Assembly: GCA_036393835.1 (NCBI GenBank)
Contig: DASWGI010000260.1
Location: forward strand, 1-16,208
Length of the DNA: 16,208 nt
Reading direction: 5' to 3'
Source: VBKO01 sp036393835
Lineage (GTDB): Bacteria; Myxococcota; Myxococcia; Myxococcales; 40CM-4-68-19
The notes under the pieces were generated by a model that was not told where the DNA came from, ran no database searches, and saw only the letters and a list, made by a program, of their open reading frames with translations. Each line of letters begins with the position of its first letter. The stretch's first letter is position 1. Shown here piece after piece: positions 1 to 7,477 of the stretch. The position numbers and the translations under genes are program-made.

Positions 1-2238
1 GCCGCAGATGGTGGAGCCGTCGTCCTGCAGCTCGGCGAAGCCATTGAGCTGCTCGCCGGCCTTGCGGATCACCTTGGTGGGATCCTTCGGGTCCTTGATG
101 TCGGCGAGCGCGCGGCCGTTGATCTCCTTGAGCACCTCGCCCAGATCGGGCGAGTAGGGATTGGTATAAGCCCAAGTCACATTGAGTACCTGCTCGGGCA
201 GCGCGCCGCCCTCCTTGCGATAGAGCTCCCGCACGGCGACGAAGATGCTCGCCAGGACTTCCTGGTCCGTCTTCGCCTCCCCGGGCGGATCGATGGCCTT
301 CCACTTCCACTGCAGCCAGCGCGCCGAGTTGGTGAAGGTGCCGTCCTTCTCGGCGAAGCCCGAGCAGGGAAGCTGGAACACCTCGGTCTGGATCTGCGAC
401 GGATCGGGCCCGCCGTATTCCTTGGGCGCCTTCCAGAAAGTGGCGGTCTCGATCTGGTAGTTCTCGCCCACCACCATCCACTTGAGCTTGGAGAGCGCGT
501 TGATCATCTTCGATGAGTTGGGCCCGATGCCGACCGGGTTCATGCCGAAGGTGATGAAGCCCTCCGGCCCGGGCTCGGTGCCGCCCGCCCGCTGCGACTT
601 GCCGCGGTACATGTCATCGAAGATATACATCCACGAGTAGTTGCCGTCCGTCTTGGGCAGCCACTCGTAGCCCCACTGGTTGTCCTTGGTGGCCGCCTTG
701 CCGTAGGCGGCCTTGAGCAGGCTGACCATGAACTTGGGATAGTTCGACCAGTAATTCATGGTGGACCACGCCTGCTTGTTCAGCGTCGTCGGGGTCACCT
801 TCTCCAGATACGTTTCTAGATCCGTGAGCTCGCCCCGCGGAGTGGCCAGGTAGCCAGGCAGGATCTCGAAGGTGCCGGCGAGGTCGGTCGCGCCCTGGAT
901 GTTGGAGTGGCCACGCATCGCGTTCACGCCGCCGCCCGGCCTGCCCACGTTGCCCAGCACCAGCTGCAGCGTGGCCGCGGCGCGGATGATCTGCACGCCC
1001 ACCGAGTGCTGGGTCCATCCCAGCGCGTAGGTGATGGTGCCCACCCGCTGCGCGTTTCCCGTCGAGGTGACCAGGTCGGCCACCTTGAGGAACTGGTCCT
1101 TCGGCGTGCCGCAGATCCGTTCGACCATCTCCGGCGTGTACCGGTCGACGTGCTTCTTCAGCAGCTGGAAGACGCACCGCGGGTGCTTCAGGGTGGGATC
1201 GACTTCGTACCCGTGGGTCTTCGGATCGGGCTGGTACGCCCACGCAGCCTTGTCGTACTCGGCCTTCGCGTCGTCGAACCCGGAGAAGAGACCGTCGTTG
1301 AAGCTGTACTTCTCCGAGACGATGAAGGGCGCGTTGGTGTGGATCTTGACGTAGTCCTCGTGGAAGCGGCCGGTGTTGAGCGCGTGCCGGATGAGGCCGT
1401 TCAGGAAGACGATGTCGGTCCCCGGCCGGAGCTGCGCGTAGACGTCGGCGACCGCGGCGGTGCGCGTGAAGCGCGGGTCGACGACGACCAGCTTCGCGTT
1501 GCGGGTCTTCTTCGCCTCGATCGTCCACTTGAACCCGCACGGGTGGTTCTCGGCGGGGTTCGCGCCCATGGCGAGGATGACGTCGGCGTTCTTGATGTCG
1601 ACCCAGCCGTTGGTCATCGCCCCGCGGCCGAAGGTGGCGGCCAGACTGGCCACCGTGGGACCGTGTCAAACCCTTGCCTGGCTGTCCCGGTAGGGTATCC
1701 CCAGCGCGCTGATGAATTTCCACTGCAGGTAGTTGAACTCGTTGGTGTCGGTGCACCCGCCGATCATCGCCATGCCCGGGGTGCGGTTCACCACCTGTCC
1801 CTTGGCATTCTTGGCGACGAAGGTGCGGTCGCGCGTGTCCTTGATGTGCCGCGCGATCCGCTGGATGGCGTCGTCCCAGGAGATGTCCTCCCAGTGATCG
1901 GAGCCCGGCCTGCGCACCTTGGGCTTGCGCAGCCGGTTCGGGTTGGCGATGTCGTCCTTGAGCGTCGCGCCCTTCGGGCAAAGCGTGCCGCGGTTGATGG
2001 GGTGATCGGGGTCGCCCTCGACGTGCACCACCGAAGGCGTGACGTTCTTCGCCTTGTCGCCGAGCGTGTGGATGATCACGCCGCAGGAGACCGCGCAATA
2101 CGGACAGGTGCTGCGCGTCTCGGTGGTCCGCGCGATCTTGAATTGCCGCATCTCCGCGCGCGCGCGAGACATGTCGAAGCCGATGCCGACCGCCGCCCCA
2201 CCGACCGCTGCGCCCTTCAGGAAAGTCCGCCGCTTCAT
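1..2238 (-). CDS. fdnG: Formate dehydrogenase-N type alpha subunit, selenoprotein, 3' end outside window
   Basis: Catalytic molybdenum/tungsten bis-MGD subunit of a membrane-bound, periplasm-facing formate dehydrogenase, which oxidises formate to CO2 and passes electrons to an iron-sulfur beta subunit and then the quinone pool. The N-terminus has a twin-arginine signal (RRTFLKG, residues 3-9). A 4Fe-4S site follows: C45, C48, C52 and C87. The frame meets TGA at 1666-1668 (codon 191) in the context SQARV-U-HGPTV, which is the selenocysteine context of FdnG/FdoG (E. coli Sec is at 196). After the TGA the same frame stays open to base 1 and keeps family sequence, such as MGANPAENHP and TLQLVLGNVGRPGGGVNAMRG. 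About 746 residues are visible of roughly 1015 in the family, so the C-terminus lies beyond base 1. The ATG start has GGAGG at 2243-2247, 4 nt away. Standard gene callers would split this into two ORFs. No beta or gamma subunit is in the window; they may follow beyond base 1. Confidence 0.95.
1633..1668 (-). promoter_or_regulatory. Selenocysteine codon and bacterial SECIS-like hairpin
   Basis: On the minus strand the TGA at 1668-1666 is followed by an 11-nt spacer and then a 7-bp stem: GGTGGCC (1654-1648) pairs with GGCCGCC (1642-1636), with one T-G pair, around the 5-nt loop AGTCT (1647-1643). The loop begins 18 nt after the TGA. From memory this loop and spacing match the E. coli fdnG element and resemble fdhF. 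Such a hairpin recruits SelB with Sec-tRNA and lets UGA be read as selenocysteine. Confidence 0.88.
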
Positions 2239-2306
2239 GGAGCCTCCACGCTGTGTGGCCCGAACACTGCAGGCCCTCGGACCAACTACTTTGTCCTCAA
2301 ACTACA

Positions 2307-2326
2307 TTTGACGGGTCCATGTCAAA
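2307..2326. repeat. Inverted repeat in divergent fdnG/DUF3015 intergenic region
   Basis: TTTGAC (2307-2312) and GTCAAA (2321-2326) form perfect 6-bp arms around an 8-nt centre. It sits in the 222-nt gap between two divergent genes, 68 nt upstream of the fdnG start. It could be a dimeric repressor or activator site for either gene. The minus-strand arm also contains a perfect TTGACA, but I see no good -10 at 16-18 nt from it. A role is inferred from position only. Confidence 0.3.
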
Positions 2327-2397
2327 CCGCGCGAAGGAGAGCGCCGCTCAGCGACGCGCGACCACTGCGGCGGTCCGGCCAGGCAGCCCTCTCCCCC

Positions 2398-2426
2398 TTG
2401 ACCCTCTGCGGACAGACTGCGATGTT
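2398..2426 (+). promoter_or_regulatory. Possible sigma-70 promoter for the DUF3015 gene
   Basis: TTGACC (2398-2403) is separated by 17 nt from GATGTT (2421-2426), which matches the -10 consensus at only three of six positions. The predicted start of transcription lies about 25-30 nt before the ATG at 2461. It is the best -35/-10 pair I could find in this gap, but the -10 is weak. Confidence 0.3.
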
Positions 2427-2460
2427 CGCGATCGAACGCTTCACCATACCGGAGGCTACG

Positions 2461-2937
2461 ATGCGCAGATTGCTGCTGGCAGCCGTATTCGCCGTCCTGT
2501 TGTCGTCGACCCAGGCATTCGCCGCAGCCAAGTACGGGGCGGCGGGCTGCGGGCTCGGCTCGATCGTGTTCGACTCCCAGCCGGGCATCGTCCAGATCTT
2601 CGCCGCCACGACGAACGGGACCTTCGGGACGCAGACGTTCGGCATCACGACCGGCACCTCGAACTGCGAGACCGCCCCGGGCGCCGCCGGCGCCAAGGTC
2701 TTCATCGAGGGCAACCGCGAGGCGCTGGCCAAGGACATTTCCCGCGGCCAGGGCGAGACGCTGAAGAACCTCGCTTCCCTCGCCGGCTGCGCCGACGCCG
2801 GCGCTGTGGGCTCGGTGCTGCAGAAGAACTTCAAGGCCATCTTCCCGGCGGCCACGACGCCGTCGGAGAACGTCGCCGACTCCATCGTCTCGACGCTGAA
2901 GAGAGAGACCGCCCTGGCCTGCAGCAAGCTCGGCTAG
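2461..2937 (+). CDS. DUF3015 family small exported protein
   Basis: A 158-residue protein of unknown function. The signal peptide is residues 1-22 or so (RR, then a long hydrophobic stretch ending in AFA-AAK), so it is exported. The mature part has the DUF3015 hallmark CGLGS followed by an FAATTNGTFGTQTFGITTGTSNC-type stretch. It has four cysteines after the signal (in CGLGS, SNC, AGC and LACSK), which may form disulfides in the periplasm. The start is set by GGAGG at 2451-2455, 5 nt before the ATG; the frame is open far upstream, but that part is a shadow of fdnG. It lies 25 nt before the DUF4105 gene. I recall this pairing as common in proteobacteria, so the two probably form an operon and act in the same envelope process. 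Confidence 0.85.
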   Translation: MRRLLLAAVFAVLLSSTQAFAAAKYGAAGCGLGSIVFDSQPGIVQIFAATTNGTFGTQTFGITTGTSNCETAPGAAGAKVFIEGNREALAKDISRGQGETLKNLASLAGCADAGAVGSVLQKNFKAIFPAATTPSENVADSIVSTLKRETALACSKLG

Positions 2938-2962
2938 AAACGCTCGGCGCCGCGATCGACGC

Positions 2963-4909
2963 ATGTCGACATCGACGGCAGCCCTGCGAGCGATCTTCGT
3001 AGCGCTGCCGCTTCTCGTTGCCTCCGGCATGGCGCGGGCGGCACCGGACGCCGCCTACGCCGAGGCGATGGTCGCGAGGGCGCACCAGCTGGGGCTCGCG
3101 CAGGATCCGCACTGGCTGCGGCTCGGCCACTGGCGCAGGCGGCCGCTGACCGGGCTTCGCAGCGAGGCGGCCGGACGCGACTTCTTCCTCGACCCGCAGG
3201 GCAGGACCAACCCTTCCGCCGAACTCGACGCGACGCTGCGCGCTTTCTTCGGAGCGACGCCGCAGCCCGCGGATGAGGTGGCGCGGGGGCTCATGCCGGC
3301 GTTCTGCCGCTTTCCGGCGCGGCTGGTGGTGCTGCAGAAGGAGCTCCGCTTCGACCCCGCGCGCCTCGACCCCAAGCCGTGTCCGCGCTGGGACGAATTC
3401 TGGGAGCGCGTGCAGCCGGAATCGGTCTCGCTGATTTTCTCGGCTTATTACCTCAACAACCCCGCCTCGATGTTCGGCCACACCTTCCTGCGCATCCGCA
3501 AGCGCGGGCCCGCGGTCGATCGCGAGAAGCGCGAGCTGCTCGACGGCGCCATCGATTACTCGGCCGATGCCGATACCCGCAATCCCGTCCTTTATGCCTT
3601 CAAAGGTCTGTTCGGGTTCTTCCCGGGCACGTTCCGGCTGCGCCCCTTCTTCTACAAGGTGCGCGAATACAACGATTACGAATCGCGCGATCTCTTCGAA
3701 TACGATCTGGCGCTGACCGACGCCGAGGTGGTCATCCTCATCGCGCACGTCTTCGAACTAGGCTCGACGTATTTCGATTATTATTACGTGGACGAGAACT
3801 GCTCCTATCACATCCTCGCCGCGCTCGAGGCCGCCGCGCCGCGGCTACGGCTCCTCGAGAACGTGGGCACGCCGGTGGTGCCCATCGACACGGTCAAGGC
3901 GCTGTACGGAAACCCCGGGCTCGTCCGCGAGGTGCGTTACCGGCCGAGTGCGAGCACCCAGTTCAACGCGCGCGTGGCGGGCATGCCGCGCGACCAGCGC
4001 ACGCTCGTCGAGTCGCTGGCGCACGATCCCGAGACGCCGCTACCTTCGGGCCTGGCCGAGCAGGACCGCATCCGCGTCCTCGACGCCGGCGCCGATCTGG
4101 TCGACGTCCGCTATGCGAAGGAGCTGCCCTTCCAGCCCGACGGCGAGGGCAGCCGCATCAAGCAGCGCGTGCTGGAGCGGCGGGCCGCACTGCAGCGACC
4201 CAGCGAGCCGCTGCGCGTCGACCCGCCCGCGCACTGGCCGCACGATGCGCACGGGTCGGGGCGGGTCTCCGCCGGCGCGCTCTGGTCGGACGCGGAGGGA
4301 GGCGCGGCCACGCTCGGGTACCGGCTCGCGCTGCACGGGCTCGACGACCCGCTCGGCGGATATCCCGACCTGGCGCAGATCGAGTTCTTCGCCGGCGAGT
4401 TGCGCGTCGGCCGCGGCGCCACCGTGCAGCTCGAGCGGCTCGACTTCATCGACGCGATCTCGCTGCATGCGATGACCTCCTTCGATCACCGCCTCTCCTG
4501 GAAGGTGCGCGCCGGCGCCTCGCGCGTGCGCGACGCGGGCTGCGCCGGGTGCCTCGCAGCGGAGCTGACGCTGGGCATGGGCGCGGCGCTGGATGCGGGG
4601 CCGCTGCTCCTCTTCGCCACGGGCGACGTCTCGGTGCAGGCGTCGGGCGCGCTGCGCGGGTTCGAGTTTGCGCGCGGGGTGCGCGCCGGAGCGGGGCCGG
4701 CCGCGGGCCTGCGGCTGCGCCTGGGCGACCGGCTCACCGCGTCGGCGGGCGGCCACGCTTACTGGCTGCCGGACGCCGCGGGCCCGTGGACTTGGTTGAC
4801 CGAGGTGCGCCTGCGCTTCGTCGTGAGCGGCGACGTGGCGATCGGCGTCTCGGCGCGCAAGCTGCCGGAGGCGGTCGAGGCTGGGCTCGAGACGTTCCTG
4901 TTCTATTGA
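2963..4909 (+). CDS. DUF4105 (Lnb N-terminal domain-like) envelope protein with predicted C-terminal beta barrel
   Basis: A 648-residue exported protein. Signal peptide is about residues 1-27 (cleavage near ARA-APD). Residues about 130-330 carry the DUF4105 domain: MFGHTFLRI with H173, and DENCSYH with C280 and H283, the likely Cys-His active site. DUF4105 has been linked to Lnb-type lipoprotein N-acylation, so acyl transfer or amide chemistry on lipoproteins or lipids is possible, but the substrate here is unknown. Residues about 420-648 show alternating polar/hydrophobic strands and end in ETFLFY, an aromatic C-terminus typical of outer-membrane barrels, so this half may sit in the outer membrane. 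A CAGC pair lies near residue 527. The ATG at 2963 has no clear Shine-Dalgarno; it was chosen because it gives a complete signal peptide and may be coupled to the gene 25 nt upstream. Confidence 0.85.
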   Translation: MSTSTAALRAIFVALPLLVASGMARAAPDAAYAEAMVARAHQLGLAQDPHWLRLGHWRRRPLTGLRSEAAGRDFFLDPQGRTNPSAELDATLRAFFGATPQPADEVARGLMPAFCRFPARLVVLQKELRFDPARLDPKPCPRWDEFWERVQPESVSLIFSAYYLNNPASMFGHTFLRIRKRGPAVDREKRELLDGAIDYSADADTRNPVLYAFKGLFGFFPGTFRLRPFFYKVREYNDYESRDLFEYDLALTDAEVVILIAHVFELGSTYFDYYYVDENCSYHILAALEAAAPRLRLLENVGTPVVPIDTVKALYGNPGLVREVRYRPSASTQFNARVAGMPRDQRTLVESLAHDPETPLPSGLAEQDRIRVLDAGADLVDVRYAKELPFQPDGEGSRIKQRVLERRAALQRPSEPLRVDPPAHWPHDAHGSGRVSAGALWSDAEGGAATLGYRLALHGLDDPLGGYPDLAQIEFFAGELRVGRGATVQLERLDFIDAISLHAMTSFDHRLSWKVRAGASRVRDAGCAGCLAAELTLGMGAALDAGPLLLFATGDVSVQASGALRGFEFARGVRAGAGPAAGLRLRLGDRLTASAGGHAYWLPDAAGPWTWLTEVRLRFVVSGDVAIGVSARKLPEAVEAGLETFLFY

Positions 4910-5003
4910 TCGGCGCACCCACGCACCGAGGAGGAGGTTTTGCGCGTCCTGTCCCTGCGGACCTGAGGCCGGTCGAGGACATTACGGCGGTCCTATTCCC
5001 GGT

Positions 5004-5032
5004 GGAATGACGTGGCGGTGGCGGAGGTCCGG
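5004..5032 (+). promoter_or_regulatory. ECF-type promoter P1 (small membrane protein)
   Basis: GGAATG at 5004-5009, a 17-nt spacer, then GTCCGG at 5027-5032; 37 nt before the ATG at 5070. The same GGAAT-N17-GTC arrangement is found at three other starts in the next 2.5 kb. The -35 also forms an inverted repeat with the preceding ATTCC (ATTCC-cggt-GGAAT, 4995-5008). Confidence 0.6.
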
Positions 5033-5069
5033 CTTCGCGAGGTGCGCGAGAGCACCCAAGGAGCCTCCC
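5023..5069 (+). repeat. Leader repeat, copy 1
   Basis: The 47-nt 5' leader of the small membrane protein. Its first 20 nt (starting GGAGGTCCGG) match 7935-7954 with two differences, and the similarity runs on, looser, through an A-rich Shine-Dalgarno (AAGGAG, 5058-5063) to the start codon, after which both genes begin with codons for M/V-K plus AA. It suggests a duplicated promoter/leader cassette. Confidence 0.55.
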
Positions 5070-5348
5070 ATGAAGAATGCGACGCTCATGTATTGGGCAT
5101 ATCCCGCCATCGTCGTGGCTTCGTGGATAGCCGTTGCCGGGTTCACGCTGTCTGATCTCGCGACGGTCGCTCCCTCGCTAGGGTCGATCGCTGCGGCGCA
5201 ACGCCCGGGCGCCCTCCCTGCCGATGTTGAACCGCACAGGACCAAACACCAAGCTGCTCTCGCCAGCCACCTATGCGGCTCTCGCTCAGCGTTCACTCGT
5301 CAGCCATTCCCGAATCAAGAGATAGCGCGCGGGAAGGCACGCAGATGA
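5070..5348 (+). CDS. Small hypothetical single-pass membrane protein
   Basis: A 92-residue protein I do not recognise. A hydrophobic segment at about residues 8-28 (YWAYPAIVVASWIAVAGFTL) could be a membrane anchor or uncleaved signal; the rest is hydrophilic and basic towards the end. The start is chosen on AAGGAG at 5058-5063, 6 nt from the ATG, and on promoter P1 upstream; the frame also opens further upstream at 5007, but that lies inside the promoter. It is the first unit of the ECF block and sits 111 nt before the sigma factor. The C-terminal two thirds has low-complexity, non-family-like composition, so the true stop could be affected by a frameshift. Confidence 0.5.
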   Translation: MKNATLMYWAYPAIVVASWIAVAGFTLSDLATVAPSLGSIAAAQRPGALPADVEPHRTKHQAALASHLCGSRSAFTRQPFPNQEIARGKARR

Positions 5349-5422
5349 GAGCCGCCGCCCCAGCCGATACCGCCCGCCGCTGTCGCACCTGCCGCACGCC
5401 AACGCTCGCCGCGGCGGCCCCT

Positions 5423-5451
5423 GGAATAACGAGCCTGCCGGCCAAGTCTGC
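5423..5451 (+). promoter_or_regulatory. ECF-type promoter P2 (sigma factor autoregulation)
   Basis: GGAATA (5423-5428), 17-nt spacer, GTCTGC (5446-5451), ending 8 nt before the ATG at 5460. The same core and spacing occur at P1, P3 and P4. If used, transcription would begin at about 5457-5460, so the ATG at 5460 would be leaderless or excluded, which favours the TTG start at 5592. Confidence 0.6.
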
Positions 5452-5459
5452 GGGTTGCG

Positions 5460-6140
5460 ATGCCCACCGCGATCCCCTTCGCGTTCCTCTTCGCGCGCTC
5501 CGCGCCCGCCAGCCATCTCCGGCTGGTCGATGGCCGGACGTCCCTTGCGCCGCCGGAGCCGCCGCGCGATCAACCTTCGCCAGGAGCGCGCTTGCCCGCG
5601 TCCACTTCGCTCTCGGATTTCGAACAGGCGCTGCGGACGCACCTCGCCGCAGCGCACCACCTGGCCCGCTGGCTCACTCGTACACAGGCGGATGCCGAGG
5701 ACGCCCTGCAGGAGGCGGTGCTGCGGGCCTTCCGGTCCTTCGATCGGCTCCGCCCCGCCAGTCCGCGCGCGTGGCTGCTGCGCATCGTGCGCAACTGCTG
5801 CTACGATCTGCGCAAGCAGCACGAGCGTGACGGCGAGACCACTCTCGAAGAGGAGGCGCTCCCGCCCGACGCCGCCTCGCCGGCGCTCGGTATGCGCCCG
5901 GAGAACCCCGAAACGCGCCTCCTGCGCATGGCGGATGCGCAGGCGCTCGAAAATGCGCTGCGCGATCTCGTGCCCGAGTACCGCGAGGTGTTCCTGCTAC
6001 GCGAGATCGAAGGCCTCTCTTACAAGGAGATCGCCGAGGTGGCCGGCATCCCCGTCGGCACGGTGATGTCGCGGCTCTCCCGCGCCCGTGCGCAGCTGCG
6101 GGTGCTGATCGTCGCTGGCGAGAACAAGGAGACCGCATGA
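5460..6140 (+). CDS. ECF-family RNA polymerase sigma factor
   Basis: Alternative sigma factor that directs RNA polymerase to stress or envelope promoters. Sigma region 2 is at about residues 55-120 (DAEDALQEAVLRAFRSFDRL, then SPRAWLLRIVRNCCYDLRK). Region 4 is at about 160-215: LVPEYREVFLLREIEGLSYKEIAEVAG-type helix-turn-helix, then GTVMSRLSRARAQL. There is no sigma region 1.1 or 3. The ATG at 5460 gives 226 residues with an odd, proline-rich 44-residue lead. A TTG at 5592 has AGGAG at 5582-5586 (5 nt spacing) and gives 182 residues, the usual ECF length; it is a serious alternative start and fits promoter P2. The stop overlaps the anti-sigma start (ATGA), so the two are translationally coupled. 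The ECF subgroup was not assigned. Confidence 0.93.
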   Translation: MPTAIPFAFLFARSAPASHLRLVDGRTSLAPPEPPRDQPSPGARLPASTSLSDFEQALRTHLAAAHHLARWLTRTQADAEDALQEAVLRAFRSFDRLRPASPRAWLLRIVRNCCYDLRKQHERDGETTLEEEALPPDAASPALGMRPENPETRLLRMADAQALENALRDLVPEYREVFLLREIEGLSYKEIAEVAGIPVGTVMSRLSRARAQLRVLIVAGENKETA

Positions 6141-6898
6141 CCTGCGCCGAGGCAAACCGCCTGATCGGTCCCTGGCTGGACGACGAGCTCGACGTGCGCT
6201 CGGTGGTCGAGCTCGAGGGCCACGTCGCCCGCTGCCCCACGTGCGGCCGGGAGAAGAACGAGCTCCTCGCGCTGCGGGAGACGGCGCGAGAGCGGCTCCC
6301 GCGCTTCGATCCGCCGCCCGGGCTCGAGGAACGGCTGTTGCGCACCGTGCGCGAGGAACGGCCGTTGCGCACCGTGCGCGAGACCGCCGCGCCGCGCCGG
6401 CGTCCCGCGCGTCGCTGGCTGCGCGAGGTCGCGATGGTGGCCGCGGCCGCGGGCGTGGCCGTGGCGGCCACCTCGTCTCTCCAGCGCAGCACCGATCCGG
6501 GCGGCGAGATTGTCGATGCCCACCTGCGCTCGCTGCAGGCGGGGCACTTGACCGACGTGGCCTCCTCCGACCAGCACACGGTGAAGCCGTGGTTCCAGGG
6601 CAAGATCGACTTCGGCGTCCCGGTGCGCGACTTCGCCGCCGAGGGCTTTCCTCTAGTCGGCGGACGACTCGACATGGTGGGTGGGCGGCCGGTAGCCGCC
6701 CTGGTGTACGGCCGGCGCCAGCACCTGATCAACGTGTTCGTCGGGCCCGCCGCAGACCGCGACCAGCCGCTGCGCTCCATCTCCTCGCGCGGGTACCGCG
6801 TGTCGAGCTGGGCACAGGGCGGGCTCGAGTACCGGCTCGTCACGGACATCGCTGCGGCCGAGGCCGACCAGCTCGTTGCCCTGTTGCGCGCGGCCTGA
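6137..6898 (+). CDS. Zinc-finger (ZAS) transmembrane anti-sigma factor
   Basis: A 253-residue inner-membrane regulator expected to hold the upstream ECF sigma inactive until an envelope signal arrives. The cytoplasmic N-terminus has a zinc-binding anti-sigma motif: C3 and H29xxxC33xxC36. A basic linker (about 60-95) precedes one membrane segment at about 97-113 (VAMVAAAAGVAVAAT). The periplasmic part (about 115-253) is a compact sensor-like domain (FGVPVRDFAAEGFPLVGGR; VYGRRQHLINVFV; LEYRLVTDI), as in anti-sigma proteins that have this conserved C-terminal domain. It overlaps the sigma gene by 4 bp. The linker carries a 27-bp in-frame tandem duplication (see repeat). Confidence 0.92.
   Translation: MTCAEANRLIGPWLDDELDVRSVVELEGHVARCPTCGREKNELLALRETARERLPRFDPPPGLEERLLRTVREERPLRTVRETAAPRRRPARRWLREVAMVAAAAGVAVAATSSLQRSTDPGGEIVDAHLRSLQAGHLTDVASSDQHTVKPWFQGKIDFGVPVRDFAAEGFPLVGGRLDMVGGRPVAALVYGRRQHLINVFVGPAADRDQPLRSISSRGYRVSSWAQGGLEYRLVTDIAAAEADQLVALLRAA
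6326..6379 (+). repeat. 27-bp tandem duplication inside the anti-sigma gene
   Basis: Copies at 6326-6352 and 6353-6379 differ at one base (T 6336 versus C 6363). They encode EERLLRTVR and EERPLRTVR, so the frame is kept. The repeat falls in the cytoplasmic linker between the zinc finger and the membrane segment, lengthening it by nine residues. Confidence 0.9.
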
Positions 6899-6925
6899 CT
6901 CCGCCTGGACCGATTCATTCCCGCA

Positions 6926-6954
6926 GGAATGCCCCTCCGCTGCGCGAAGTCCCG
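6926..6954 (+). promoter_or_regulatory. ECF-type promoter P3 (first cupredoxin-like gene)
   Basis: GGAATG (6926-6931), 17-nt spacer, GTCCCG (6949-6954), 44 nt before the ATG at 6999. The -35 is half of a perfect inverted repeat, CATTCC-cgca-GGAATG (6916-6931), similar to the one at P1. The element begins 28 nt after the anti-sigma stop, so it would separate cupredoxin expression from simple readthrough. Confidence 0.6.
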
Positions 6955-6998
6955 ATGCCCAGCGGCACCCATTTCGGGGCCACGGCTAAGGAGACGGA

Positions 6999-7382
6999 AT
7001 GAATCGCAAGCTGATGATGGCAGTCCTCGGGTGCGCGGCAGCTTTCGCATGTGCGGCGGTGGGCAGGGAGAGCCGACAGGCTCCCATCGAGCTGCTCGAC
7101 GCAAAGGGCGTCAGCGCTCCGGCGCTCTCGATCGAGTCCGGCGGCGCGCTCACCTTCGTGAACGGGGACGTGAAACCGCACCAGATCTACTCTCCCGACT
7201 GCCCCGAGCTTGCCTCGACGGCGCTGCGTCCTGGGCAGCTGTACACGGTGACCCTCTCGGCGGGACCCAAGGTCTGCCACTTTCAGGACCTGCTCGCGCC
7301 GCTCGCGCCCACTTACTCAGGCACCGTCGACGTGCAGAAGCCGCCTCACAACCTGGCCGACGACTTCACTGGCACCTGGTGA
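6999..7382 (+). CDS. Cupredoxin-like exported (possibly lipo-) protein 1
   Basis: A 127-residue exported protein. The signal region has two possible lipobox cysteines, VLGC12 and AFAC18, so it may be lipid-anchored. The mature part looks like a single plastocyanin-type beta sandwich: GGALTFVNGD, then KPHQIYS with H61, DCPEL with C68, GPKVCHFQD with C93-H94, and a final YSGTVDV strand. H61 and C93 sit where type-1 copper ligands are expected, but there is no histidine 2-5 residues after C93 (it is followed by HFQDLLAP), so the copper site is altered; C68 and C93 could form a disulfide. It is a paralog of the next gene. AAGGAG at about 6988-6993 sets the start, and promoter P3 lies upstream. 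Copper binding is unproven. Confidence 0.75.
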   Translation: MNRKLMMAVLGCAAAFACAAVGRESRQAPIELLDAKGVSAPALSIESGGALTFVNGDVKPHQIYSPDCPELASTALRPGQLYTVTLSAGPKVCHFQDLLAPLAPTYSGTVDVQKPPHNLADDFTGTW

Positions 7383-7477
7383 AGCATCAAGGGAGTCCCG
7401 GGACAAACTGCTCGGCCGGGACGGGGCAAGAGCGACGCGGTACCGCGCGCCGCTCGACCCCGTCCCCGATCGCGGTG

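Noticed and set aside
614..2098. Long minus-strand open frame of 494 residues
   Set aside because: It is an arginine/glycine/histidine-rich shadow of fdnG in another frame, with no domain signal; fdnG explains the region through the UGA.
4929..4966. Strong GGAGGAGG followed by a TTG mini-frame of eight codons
   Set aside because: Could be a leader peptide, but it lies upstream of promoter P1 and downstream of the DUF4105 stop, with no further support.
3379..5010. Plus-strand open frame of 543 residues overlapping the DUF4105 gene
   Set aside because: Arginine/alanine-rich composition typical of a GC-rich shadow frame; the DUF4105 frame has signal peptide and motifs.
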